NCBI RefSeq assembly: GCF_900095305.1 | Contig: NZ_FMDO01000029.1 | Coordinates: 16,764 to 80,763 of the forward strand | DNA: 64,000 bases | Reading direction: 5' to 3' | Origin: Proteiniborus sp. DW1 | Lineage (GTDB): Bacteria > Bacillota > Clostridia > Tissierellales > Proteiniboraceae | Shown: piece by piece, positions 54,813 through 63,855 of the stretch | Layout: each line of letters begins with the position of its first letter | Numbering within the stretch: position 1 is the stretch's first letter | Notes under the pieces: model-generated | Seen by the model: the letters and a program-made list of their open reading frames with translations, nothing else | What the model was told of the DNA's origin: nothing | The model's database searches: none | Position numbers and translations under genes: made by a program

Positions 54813-56144
54813 ATGTATTATTATACAGAAAACAGAAACTCAATAAAATTACCAATAGTACTTATACCAGGTCTTTTTGGTTCACTTGGCGATGATATAT
54901 TACCTGGAACTGGAGATTTTAGCTTTGGTATGGCTGAGTATATATATAGGCCCATAATAGATAATTTAGAGGAACTAGGGTATAGAGAAGGAAAAGATTT
55001 GTTCGTAGCTTTTTATGATTGGAGAAAGGGTTGTGAATACAACGTAGAAAAATATTTGATACCTAAAATAGAAGATGCTAAGAGAATATCTATGAAAAAT
55101 AAAATAGATATAATAGGTCATAGCTTAGGTGGACTTGTAGCTAGAACTTATGTTCAGGGCTCCATATATAATAGTGATGTCAGAAACCTTATAATGATGG
55201 GAACCCCCAATGCCGGTGCAGTAAATGCATATTACTTTTGGAGCGGGGGGCAGATGCCTTACGATAGACTAGAGAGAAATGTATTTTATCAGCTATTAAA
55301 AATTGGGTTCACTTGGATATATAGGTTTTTACATGGGCCAATAAGCAATTTGAATATTTTGAGAAATATTTTCCCAGTAGCTGAGGAATTACTTCCTAGC
55401 TATGAATACGGAAACTATTTATTTTATGATGATAATGGAAGAATTAAAAAGCCAGTACCAATTACTCAAATGGAATCACAAAATAGACATCTTAATAAAT
55501 TAAATGGGACTAGTTATACAATATTTAATAGAGGTGTAATACCATATCATATAATAGGAACAGGCTTAGAAACAATAGATATAATTTGCGTGAATAAAAA
55601 CGAAAAAGTACGTGATAAATGGTTTGATGGTAAACCAATATATTCTATTTCAATGCCATATGGAGATGGAACTATAACTATAGGTAGTGCAGAAGCAATA
55701 TATAGTAAAAACTATTATTTGAATTCAAATCATGGAGATATGTTAAAAAAATCAAAAGATATTTTAGGATCAATACTAATGCGTCCATCCGTTCCTAGAA
55801 ATGACAATAAAAGAGAAAAGAATAAAGACTATGTATATAGTATTATATTGAGAAATGCTCCAATAGGAGAGATTCATTCTGGAATAGCGGAAAAAGCAAT
55901 AAATATAGCAGAAAATGTGACTACAAGAGACTTTATAACTAGAAAAATAGGAGATAATATACGGTGGATTATATTCAGTTCAAAGGAGAAGGAAAAAATT
56001 AAATTAAGACTAAATCCAGAAAAAGAACAAGATTATGAAATGCTTGTATTTTTTGCAGAAGGAAATGGAGAAATTGATATGATAAAAAGAAGCTTTAGCA
56101 GCAAGGATACAACTGTAAATCTTTATGGAGCAAAATGTTTGTAA
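54813..56144 (+). CDS. LCAT-like alpha/beta hydrolase (lipase or acyltransferase)
   Basis: A 443-residue alpha/beta hydrolase. LPIVLIPGLFGS is the oxyanion strand and DIIGHSLGGLVARTY contains the nucleophile Ser. FYDWRKGCEYN and LIMMGTPNAGAVNAYY resemble the lecithin:cholesterol acyltransferase group. A likely catalytic His is in SNHGDMLKKS. The last 120 residues are an extra domain without clear match. There is no signal peptide, so it should be cytoplasmic. The ATG follows AAAGGTGGG. Confidence 0.8.
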   Translation: MYYYTENRNSIKLPIVLIPGLFGSLGDDILPGTGDFSFGMAEYIYRPIIDNLEELGYREGKDLFVAFYDWRKGCEYNVEKYLIPKIEDAKRISMKNKIDIIGHSLGGLVARTYVQGSIYNSDVRNLIMMGTPNAGAVNAYYFWSGGQMPYDRLERNVFYQLLKIGFTWIYRFLHGPISNLNILRNIFPVAEELLPSYEYGNYLFYDDNGRIKKPVPITQMESQNRHLNKLNGTSYTIFNRGVIPYHIIGTGLETIDIICVNKNEKVRDKWFDGKPIYSISMPYGDGTITIGSAEAIYSKNYYLNSNHGDMLKKSKDILGSILMRPSVPRNDNKREKNKDYVYSIILRNAPIGEIHSGIAEKAINIAENVTTRDFITRKIGDNIRWIIFSSKEKEKIKLRLNPEKEQDYEMLVFFAEGNGEIDMIKRSFSSKDTTVNLYGAKCL

Positions 56145-56245
56145 ATAGATAAACTAATATATATTGTCTTGAAATAACCTATCTGTTTTGCTATTATTTA
56201 GGTGTATCTATTAACGACAATTACATTTATGAGAGGGGAAATAAA

Positions 56246-57205
56246 ATGAAAAACATTATGAAAAAAGCTTTTAGTTTTGGACTTATATTTATGATGGTTC
56301 TTACACTTGTAATTGGTTGCACACCAAAAGAAGAACCTAAAATTAATGAAGAGAGTCCTATGATATCAGAAGAGAAAATAGATGTATATCCAATGGAGAT
56401 TGAAGATGGATTTGGAAATAAAGTAACTATAGAAAAACAACCTACAAGGATTATTTCACTTGCTCCAAGTCATACAGAGATACTCTTTGCTTTAGGACTT
56501 AATGATGAAATAGTAGGGGTAACTACTTATTGTAACTATCCAGAAGAAGCTAAAGCTAAAGAGAGAGTAGGAGATGCATTTAATTTAAATCTTGAAAAGA
56601 TATTAGAGCTAGATCCGGACTTAGTAATAAATTATGGTCCTGGAAAAGAAGATGTTAACAATAGATTAACAGAATCTGGTATAGCTGTACTTAGCTATCT
56701 ACCTGAGTCAGTAGACGAGGTTATCAGCCTTATAGAAGAATTAGGAAGTGTAACAAATACTATGGTACAAGCAGAGGCAATAACTGTAGATATGATAAGC
56801 AAAAGAGACTATATAACTAATAAAGTAAGTAACGTAGATAAGAAAGCCACTGTATTTTTTGAAATTTGGGATGAACCACTTCAAGCTGCAGGTCCAGGCT
56901 CATTTGTAGATGAATTGATTAGATTAGCTGGTGGTGAAAATATAGCTAGTGATGCTGAAAGCGCTTATGCACAGTTTGATTTAGAACAGCTTATAGAGAG
57001 AAATCCTGAAGTGTATTTAATGTCTGAGGATTTGGAAACTAAGACTATTGAATCAGTAAAATTAAGACCAGGATTTAGTGAACTTAGTGCTGTGCAAAAC
57101 GATAGAATATATATATTAGACCCACTAATATCAATACCTGGTCCTAGAATAGTAGATGGACTTGAATTAATAGCTAAGAGCATATATCCTGAACTTTTCG
57201 AATAA
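56246..57205 (+). CDS. Substrate-binding lipoprotein of a BtuF/iron-complex importer
   Basis: A 319-residue periplasmic-binding-type lipoprotein of the cobalamin/iron-siderophore class. The signal peptide ends in the lipobox VIGC. The fold has PTRIISLAPSHTEILFALGL, VGVTTYCNYPEEAKAKERVG, ILELDPDLVINYG and FEIWDEPLQAAGPGSF, as in BtuF. The permease gene follows after 21 nt. No cobalamin riboswitch is seen upstream. Cobalamin, heme or a siderophore are possible. Confidence 0.9.
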   Translation: MKNIMKKAFSFGLIFMMVLTLVIGCTPKEEPKINEESPMISEEKIDVYPMEIEDGFGNKVTIEKQPTRIISLAPSHTEILFALGLNDEIVGVTTYCNYPEEAKAKERVGDAFNLNLEKILELDPDLVINYGPGKEDVNNRLTESGIAVLSYLPESVDEVISLIEELGSVTNTMVQAEAITVDMISKRDYITNKVSNVDKKATVFFEIWDEPLQAAGPGSFVDELIRLAGGENIASDAESAYAQFDLEQLIERNPEVYLMSEDLETKTIESVKLRPGFSELSAVQNDRIYILDPLISIPGPRIVDGLELIAKSIYPELFE

Positions 57206-57226
57206 AAATAGGTTGGTAGAGGTAAT

Positions 57227-58279
57227 ATGGATGAAAAAATAATAAGCAAAAAAAAATGGAGTATCATTATTATAGTCTGTGTAATATCTTTAATTATTAG
57301 TATAATAACGTTTTCGACTTTAGGCTCGGCAAGTATTAGCCCAATAGACACCTTTAAGATTGTGCTTTCTAGAGTACCTTTATTGGGAGATAATATAGAT
57401 ATTTCATACTTGCCAAAGTCTCATCAAACTATCATACTTAATATAAGAATCCCTAGAGTTTTAATTGGAGTAATAGTAGGGGCTGCTTTAGCTGGGGTAG
57501 GAGCTGTTTTTCAAGGTATGTTCAAAAATCCAATGGCAGACCCATACGTTATAGGTATATCTTCTGGAGCTGCATTGGGAGCAGGCTTAGCTATTATTTT
57601 CGGACTAACTTGGACAGCCTTTGGCATATCCACTATATCTATAGCAGCATTTATAGGAGCTATATTATCAACCTTTTTAGTATATTGGATTTCAAAAGTA
57701 AAAAATAAAGTTCCAGTTACAATATTACTGCTATCGGGAATTGCAGTAGGTCAATTTTTAACAGCTATATTATCATTCTTAATGGTAATATACACAAAAG
57801 ACATGACAAAAATAATATATTGGACTTTAGGTAGTTTTTCAGGGAAAGGTTGGGAGCACTTAGCTTCTATATCTGTCCCAATATTATTACCTATGATTGC
57901 TATTAACTTGTTTTCAAGGGATTTAAATATAATGCTCTTAGGAGAAGAATCAGCACAAAATCTAGGCATTAATGTGGAGAAAACAAAGATAATTATATTA
58001 GTAATTTGTTCTTTAATTATATCAATTGCAGTATCAGTTAGTGGGATAATCGGGTTTGTAGGTCTTATAATCCCACACATTGTAAGACTAGTAGTAGGTC
58101 CAGACCATAGAATTCTTATTCCTACTTCTATGCTAGTAGGAGGAATATTTATGATATTTGCGGATACAATAGCTAGGACTATGATATCTCCTACAGAGAT
58201 ACCTGTAGGTATAATCACTGCTATTTTTGGTGGACCATTTTTTATATATTTATTAAGAAAGTCTAAGAAAAATATATAG
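57227..58279 (+). CDS. FecCD/BtuC family permease
   Basis: A 350-residue membrane protein with about ten helices. Family motifs: LNIRIPRVLIGVIVGAALAG, VFQGMFKNPMADPYVIGIS, LGINVEKTK, GIIGFVGLIIPHIVRL and ILIPTSMLVGGIFMIFAD. It pairs with the lipoprotein before it. The usual third gene, the ATPase (BtuD/FecE), is missing: a terminator and an unrelated gene follow. The importer must borrow an ATPase encoded elsewhere or be inactive. Confidence 0.92.
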   Translation: MDEKIISKKKWSIIIIVCVISLIISIITFSTLGSASISPIDTFKIVLSRVPLLGDNIDISYLPKSHQTIILNIRIPRVLIGVIVGAALAGVGAVFQGMFKNPMADPYVIGISSGAALGAGLAIIFGLTWTAFGISTISIAAFIGAILSTFLVYWISKVKNKVPVTILLLSGIAVGQFLTAILSFLMVIYTKDMTKIIYWTLGSFSGKGWEHLASISVPILLPMIAINLFSRDLNIMLLGEESAQNLGINVEKTKIIILVICSLIISIAVSVSGIIGFVGLIIPHIVRLVVGPDHRILIPTSMLVGGIFMIFADTIARTMISPTEIPVGIITAIFGGPFFIYLLRKSKKNI

Positions 58280-58349
58280 TTGTTGTACATAAGAACATTA
58301 AATATCTTAAAATAAATGAGAATAAATCTGTTTAAAATACAGAATAATA

Positions 58350-58383
58350 GATTCTAAGGACCAATTCTTAGAATCTTTTTTAT
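58350..58383 (+). terminator. Terminator of the importer genes
   Basis: GATTCTAAG and CTTAGAATC pair around GACCAATT, followed by six T and then directly by repeat R3. Confidence 0.85.
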
Positions 58384-58455
58384 GACCTAACCTGATTGTT
58401 TTGAGACTGAAGGAAAGACCAAACTTAACGAGGTTCAAAATTGTTAAGAGTAGTC
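58381..58455 (+). repeat. Degenerate third copy (R3) of the structured repeat
   Basis: TATGACCTAACCTGATTGTT copies the left end of R1/R2 with one change, again right after a terminator T-run. Later stretches (GACCAAAC, AACGAGG, TTCAAAATT) only loosely follow GGTCAAACGCACCGAGCACC-type sequence of the other copies. It overlaps the start of the next gene. Confidence 0.5.
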
Positions 58456-59003
58456 TAGAAGAAATATGTGCTGTAGACTATAGAAAACAACCTGTTGGAG
58501 GGATAAAAATTATAGATTTAAAAATTGATGAGATATTTAATAAAAATACAAAAGAAATTTTCAAGCAATTTGTTAATATGGATTTAGATGAGAAAACCTA
58601 TAAATCATCAGATATAAAATTCAATGATGGGGTATCTATAATCGTAAGTCTTTCAGGTATACTTTCAGGACAAGTAATTGTAAATATCCCAAGAGAATTA
58701 GCAAAAATCATTTATCATAGACATAAGAAGGGTGTTCTAGCTGTTGAAATAGACGGAAATGTCAGGAAGAGTATTTTGGAATTATGGAAGATTATTATTG
58801 GAAATTCATGTGCTAGTTTTTATGAAAATGGAGTTTCAATAGAATTAGGAAGCTATTGCATGATTGAAGGCAATGATGTTAACTATACGACCATTGATAA
58901 AAATGTAACAATAATTCAATACGAAACAGCTTTGACAGAAGCGAATATGATAACAATATTGGATATTTATGGGGAACAAAAATTTAGTAATTTTAACAAT
59001 TGA
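58401..59003 (+). CDS. CheX-like protein, start uncertain
   Basis: The frame has 200 residues. From about residue 35 it resembles CheX/CheC-type phosphatase domains: SLSGILSGQVIVNIPRELAK, then LELWKIIIGNSCASFYENGV and SIELGSYCMIEG. The classic E-x3-N signature of active CheX is only partly kept (ELWKIIIGN). The open frame begins with TTG at 58401 without ribosome site, inside repeat R3, so the true start may have been lost or lies later, for example a rare ATT at 58440 behind CGAGGT. No other chemotaxis gene is near. Confidence 0.55.
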   Translation: MRLKERPNLTRFKIVKSSLEEICAVDYRKQPVGGIKIIDLKIDEIFNKNTKEIFKQFVNMDLDEKTYKSSDIKFNDGVSIIVSLSGILSGQVIVNIPRELAKIIYHRHKKGVLAVEIDGNVRKSILELWKIIIGNSCASFYENGVSIELGSYCMIEGNDVNYTTIDKNVTIIQYETALTEANMITILDIYGEQKFSNFNN

Positions 59004-59084
59004 CATAATAATAAAAGACTAGTAAAATCAATTGGGTTGTAATAAATAACATTTAATTAATAATACCAATATAGGGGGGAAATT

Positions 59085-59555
59085 ATGCCACTTAATGTTG
59101 TACTAGTTGAACCGGAAATTCCGCAGAATACAGGAAATATTGCGAGGACCTGTGCAGCAACTGGCTCTTCACTTCATCTTGTAAAACCTTTAGGATTTTC
59201 AATAGACGATAAGCATGTAAAAAGAGCTGGACTTGATTATTGGAACTTACTTGATTTACATGTCTATGAAAGTCTAGATGAATTTTTTCAAAAAAATGAT
59301 TCAAATGAGTTATATTTTGCCACAACTAAAGGCTATCAAAGCTATACAGAGTTTAATTTTCAAGAAGGAGCCTATTTATTATTTGGAAAGGAAACAGCAG
59401 GACTACCTAAGAATATTCTTTCTAAGTATCCTGAAAGGACTATGAGGATACCTATGGTAGAGGATGAGAGAGCTAGATCTTTAAATCTTTCGAACTCTGT
59501 TGCCATAATAGTATATGAGGCTTTAAGGCAGCTTAAATTTCCCAAACTTATATAA
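59085..59555 (+). CDS. trmL: tRNA (cytidine(34)-2'-O)-methyltransferase TrmL
   Basis: A 156-residue SPOUT methyltransferase with the trefoil knot. LVEPEIPQNTGNIARTCAAT, LHLVKPLGFSIDDKHVKRAG, LLFGKETAGLPK and IPMVEDERARSLNLSNSVAI cover the four family motifs. It methylates the wobble ribose of tRNA-Leu. The ATG follows AGGGGGGAA. Confidence 0.95.
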   Translation: MPLNVVLVEPEIPQNTGNIARTCAATGSSLHLVKPLGFSIDDKHVKRAGLDYWNLLDLHVYESLDEFFQKNDSNELYFATTKGYQSYTEFNFQEGAYLLFGKETAGLPKNILSKYPERTMRIPMVEDERARSLNLSNSVAIIVYEALRQLKFPKLI

Positions 59556-59614
59556 AAATATAGATCAACACATTAGCTAGTGTCAAATTTATTTTTGAAA
59601 ACAGGAGGTTAATT

Positions 59615-61219
59615 ATGCAAATTGCTTTTGGTGTGTTAGGAGGATTAGGGCTATTCTTATATGGCATGAATCTTATGGGGACAGGCCTTCAAAAAGCTGC
59701 AGGAGAAAAACTAAAGAGACTTATTGAAGTACTTACTAGTAACAGGTTAATGGGAGTAATCGTAGGTACTCTTGTTACTATGGTTATTCAGAGCAGTAGT
59801 GCGACAACTGTCATGGTTATAGGGTTTGTAAATGCAGGTTTAATGACCTTAAGTCAAGCAGTTGGAGTAATCATGGGCGCAAACGTTGGAACCACTATGA
59901 CAGCTCAGCTTATAGCTTTTAAATTAAGTGACTATGCCCCTGTAGTAGTAGCTATAGGTGTTGCAATCTGGCTTTTCTCCTCTAAGAAAAAGAATAAGGA
60001 AATAGCTGAGATTCTTATTGGATTCGGTATTCTCTTTATCGGTATGGACTTTATGGGTAACCATTTAAAGCCATTAGGAGAATATCAAGGTTTCAAAGAT
60101 TTACTGGTAAGCCTTGAAAACCCATTTTTAGGAATATTAGTTGGATTTGGACTAACTACTTTACTTCAAAGCAGTAGTGCATCTATAGGACTATTGCTAG
60201 CACTTTCCGGTCAAGGTCTTATTACTATAGACATAGCATTACCTATACTTTTTGGAGATAATATAGGGACTACAACTACTGCGCTTATATCAAGTATTGG
60301 AGCAAATAAAACTGCTAAAAGAGCCGCCCTTATACATTTTTTATTTAATGTTATAGGAACAATTATATTTATGTTTATTTTGAGAAAGCCAGTAGAGGCC
60401 TTAGTTATGAGCTTTACACCAAATGACATTTCAAGACAAATAGCAAACTCTCATACTCTATTTAATTTAATTAACGTAATAATTCAATTCCCATTTGCAG
60501 GCTTTTTAGTTTTAGCTGCTAGGAAGCTTATTAGAGGTGAAGAACAAGATGAAGTTCATGGTTTAAAATATTTAGATACAAGAATTATGGAGACTCCGTC
60601 TATAGCTGTAAATCAAGCAAGTAAAGAAGTGCTAAGAATGGGGAAAATTGTAAGAGACAATTTAAGAACTGCATTTGAAGCTTTTTATCAAAAAGATGAG
60701 AAGCTAGTTCAAAAGGTTTTTGAAGAAGAAAAAAGGATAAATGAAATAGAAAGAGAGATAACTAAATACTTAGTTCAGCTTTCTAATGCTCCTCTTACGG
60801 ATCAACAACATGCTAAAGTGAATATATTGTTCCATGCAATTAACGATATTGAACGTGTAGGAGACCATGCTGATAATATAGCTGAATTATGTCAAGATAG
60901 GATTGATAACAAACTATGGTTCACGGACACAGCCTTAGATGAGTTGCATATAATGTTTGATAAGGTCGATGAAGTATTCAGTAAATCTCTATTGACATTT
61001 AAAACTGCAGATGCTAAGGTTGCAGAGGAAGTTATTACATTAGAAGCAGAGATTGATATGATGGAGAAGAAATATAGAGATTCTCATATAGAAAGATTAA
61101 ATACTCAATCATGCGAACCTAGTTCAGGTATAGTATTTTTAGACTTAATAAGCAACCTTGAAAGAGTGTCGGATCACTCGTCAAATATCGCAATGTATAT
61201 AATGGATGCACTAAAATAA
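59615..61219 (+). CDS. Na+/phosphate cotransporter with PhoU-like domain
   Basis: A 534-residue NptA/YjbB family protein. The membrane part has two inverted repeats with the transport motifs VIQSSSATTVMVIGFVNAGL and LLQSSSASIGLLLALSG (QSSS). From about residue 335 a cytoplasmic PhoU-like helical domain follows (NDIERVGDHADNIAEL and LERVSDHSSNIAMY). It probably moves phosphate with sodium, import or export not decided. The ATG follows ACAGGAGG. A weak hairpin ATGCAAT/ATTGCAT follows the stop. Confidence 0.92.
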   Translation: MQIAFGVLGGLGLFLYGMNLMGTGLQKAAGEKLKRLIEVLTSNRLMGVIVGTLVTMVIQSSSATTVMVIGFVNAGLMTLSQAVGVIMGANVGTTMTAQLIAFKLSDYAPVVVAIGVAIWLFSSKKKNKEIAEILIGFGILFIGMDFMGNHLKPLGEYQGFKDLLVSLENPFLGILVGFGLTTLLQSSSASIGLLLALSGQGLITIDIALPILFGDNIGTTTTALISSIGANKTAKRAALIHFLFNVIGTIIFMFILRKPVEALVMSFTPNDISRQIANSHTLFNLINVIIQFPFAGFLVLAARKLIRGEEQDEVHGLKYLDTRIMETPSIAVNQASKEVLRMGKIVRDNLRTAFEAFYQKDEKLVQKVFEEEKRINEIEREITKYLVQLSNAPLTDQQHAKVNILFHAINDIERVGDHADNIAELCQDRIDNKLWFTDTALDELHIMFDKVDEVFSKSLLTFKTADAKVAEEVITLEAEIDMMEKKYRDSHIERLNTQSCEPSSGIVFLDLISNLERVSDHSSNIAMYIMDALK

Positions 61220-61348
61220 TATGCAATCGAGGAAATTGCATAATTACATTTGTAAAACTATAAAAATAAAGCAGGTTGAACTAAGTCCACCTAAAGCGAG
61301 ATTTTAATTAAATGGTAATATAATTTAGTTTGTGCTTTTGTGAAAAAT

Positions 61349-61401
61349 AATGCTCTTTTCTGGCAAGAATCTAAATAATATTTAAACCAGAAAGGAGCAT
61401 T
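61349..61401 (+). promoter_or_regulatory. Hairpin that hides the transposase ribosome site
   Basis: AATGCTCTTTTCTGG (61349-61363) pairs with CCAGAAAGGAGCATT (61387-61401), with one mismatch. The right arm holds AGGAG, the ribosome site for the ATG at 61406, and ends in T5. Such hairpins in insertion sequences block expression from outside transcripts. Confidence 0.6.
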
Positions 61402-61405
61402 TTTT

Positions 61406-62409
61406 ATGTCAATATTACCAAAATAAGTATTAAGAGAAATGATAAAGGAAGGAAACCTAAAGACAGCTAGTGATCTCCATTTATATCTAAAGGATATGTT
61501 TAGGGAAGCGCTTAAGGATTTTTTCTTGGTAACCTATGTAGTTATTGATGATTTATGCCAAGAAGTGTCTCCAGAATACGTTAAATTTCGTAAAAATATT
61601 GAGTATTCAATTTTATCTGATAGCGAAATCATTACCATTAGTATTGTAGATGAATTGCTATCTATAGATTCTGAAAAAGCTTGGTTTAACTTTTGTAAAA
61701 AGAATCTAGCTGATCTATTTCCTAGATTTTGCGATAGAACTAGATTTAATCGAACACGTAGAAATCTACATTCTATCATAGATGAAATTAGAAAAAAGCT
61801 TTCTTCAAAACTTGGATACATTAATGATCCTCATAGAATAATTTATAGTATACCTATACCAGTTTGCAAATTTGGTAGAGCTGTATTTCATAAAGCTTTT
61901 AGGGCATAGCCACCTATGGCAAATGTCCATCTAAAAAAGAAAATTACCTTGGTTTTAAAGCTCATATACTATGCACTTTGGATAGATATATTACAGACTT
62001 TGTTTTAACTGATGCTAATAAAGATGATCGTAGTGCTGTTTGGGACTTAGTTTCTAACTATAACTCATTAAACATTATAGGAGATAAAGGTTATATAGGG
62101 GAAAAGCTAGCTTTAGAACTAAAGCAAGAAAAAGAAATAGAGTTAATATCTATGAAAAGAAATAAAAGTAAAACCCAATTTCCTAAATCCTTTAGACAAT
62201 TAATTTTTAATGCTAGAAGAAGGATAGAAACTTCATTCTCCCAATTAACTGAACAGCTTAATATAAATATAGTTAGAGCTAAGTCTATATGGGGTCTAAT
62301 AACAAGATTACGAGCAAAAATTTTAGGTCACAATATTTGCTATTTTATTAATAAATGTCTTAATAAAGATATTAGCTTAGCAAATATCAAAGAATTAATA
62401 TTTGGATAG
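61406..62409 (+). pseudogene. Chimeric transposase remnant: IS256 start joined to IS982
   Basis: The first 36 codons (SILPK, stop at 61424, VLREMIKEGNLKTASDLHLY, LKDMF) match the N-terminus of IS256-type transposases. They run directly into an IS982 transposase: FFLVTYVVIDDLC, LSDSEIITISIVDELL, FCDRTRFNRTRRNLHSIIDE and PIPVCKFGRA. A single-base frameshift at about 61907 (GCATAGCC) breaks it; the other frame continues ATYGKCPSKKENYLGFKAHI and RRRIETSFSQLTEQLNINIV. The product cannot be functional. Confidence 0.75.
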
Positions 62410-62462
62410 ATAATCCCAATATAATTAATTTCAAACTCCTAAAATAAGTCTAACTTTATTAG

Positions 62463-63605
62463 TTACCATATTTTTTCTAAAATAGACTGTGCCATTAGTG
62501 TTTTGTAATCTTCATGATGATAATTGAAATTTTTATCACTTATTTGATGAATACGTATTAATTCTGTGTTACAATAGATATGTAATTCATTTTGAATTTG
62601 CTTTAATAATACTTCTTTACCGATGTATTTCGGTGGAACAGAGTATTTTCTTCCCTTGTAATTTACTAATGAATCTTTATGAACACAGGCTCTCAACTCA
62701 TGGTTCATATATGATTCAATTATCTGGTTTTTAGGCAAGGGTTGAAGATACTCTTTTTCTTTTTGAAATAGAAGTATTGGTGGTACACCTGTAGCTTGAC
62801 TAACATATTGATTTACCTGTTTTTTTATTATATTTTTCAAATCATCTTCATCTTCAAACTCATAATTGTAGGCTAAAAGCCATTCAACAAATTTATTTGC
62901 TGTCTCTACTTTCCCTTTAGTAAATGATCTTCTTGGCTTACAAAGAGATATTTAAAAACCAAAATCATCTGCAAATGCTTGCATCTTTGTATTTATCCTC
63001 CTCCTTCCATTTATTAAATTTACAACAGTACTCATATTATCAACAAGATCTCTTTAGGAATACCTCCCGTCTTTTTAAAAGCCTTAATTAATGAATCAAA
63101 TACATCCTGTTGAGTTCTATGTTTCTTATATTCAAAGTGACAATATCTTGAATTACCTAGCTTGTAAGTAAAAACATTTATGATAAACTCCTCGTTATAT
63201 TTAGATATTAACTTTAAATCCTCTTTCCAATCTGCCTGAGCTTGTTTGCCAGGTGGTGTTTCAAACTTTGGATGTCCCTTTGTCTTACTAATGGGTTTTA
63301 GATTATTATTCTTAATGTATTTATTAAAGTTAGAATTAGTCCCTACATCACACTCCTTGTCCACAAAATACTCATAAACAGCTTTAACTTTAACTCCCTC
63401 AATTTGAAGTTTTTCAATTATTTCGTCTTTATATTTATCTAATTTACTTAGTTTATTCCTTGATTTTGGTTTTCCCTTCATATCCATCATAATATTTTTT
63501 AACAGTTCTTCTATCAATGCCATATTTTCTAGCTAACTTTGAAAAGTTAGGTTTTAGTTCCATAGCTTTTATTATGCCTAATTGCATTCTTAAGCCGTCT
63601 TCCAT
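62463..63605 (-). pseudogene. IS21-family transposase istA, broken
   Basis: Minus-strand istA that starts at 63605 behind GGAGGG: HTH part FSKLARKYGIDRRTVKKYYD, then after a frameshift the integrase core GKQAQADWKEDLKLI and SRYCHFEYKKHRTQQDVFDS. One base is lost at about 63043 (ILLI instead of ILVDN), a stop sits at 62953-62955 (before ISLCKPRRSF), and the C-terminal part continues to 62463. There are at least three defects. No istB helper gene follows within the window. TGTACATTTTTGTACATTTT at 63639-63658 looks like an IS21 end. Confidence 0.75.
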
Positions 63606-63693
63606 TGCTATCCCTCCTAAAGTAAAGATAGCAACTATGTACATTTTTGTACATTTTAATTTTATCATTTACAAGGGATTAAAATGTTTATGA

Positions 63694-63855
63694 AGATCAC
63701 AAAAAGTAGGCGAGATATCAAGTGTATATCAATTAACAGAAGAGCGCATTGATAGAATTAAAGATAATAACCTGAAAAAAAATAGTTTTGCAAAAAATAC
63801 ATTTGCCTTTGATATGGATATAGAGGATTTTTTAAATATTCAAAAACCAGATTGA
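63694..63855 (+). pseudogene. Unidentified C-terminal gene fragment
   Basis: A 53-codon open stretch without start or ribosome site, directly beyond the IS21 end: SSVYQLTEERIDRIKDNNLK, then FAFDMDIEDFLNIQKPD. The composition looks coding, and it may be the 3' end of a gene cut by the IS. I do not recognise it. Between 63856 and 64000 I see no gene, RNA or repeat. Confidence 0.3.

Noticed and set aside
56145..56245. Cobalamin riboswitch before the BtuF-like gene
   Set aside because: The gap is only about 100 bp and no B12-box-like sequence is present.
61265..61290. Left terminal repeat of the IS982 element
   Set aside because: GTTGAACTAAGT only loosely resembles the complement of the sequence after 62410, and the IS982 start is fused to IS256, so its left end is probably lost.
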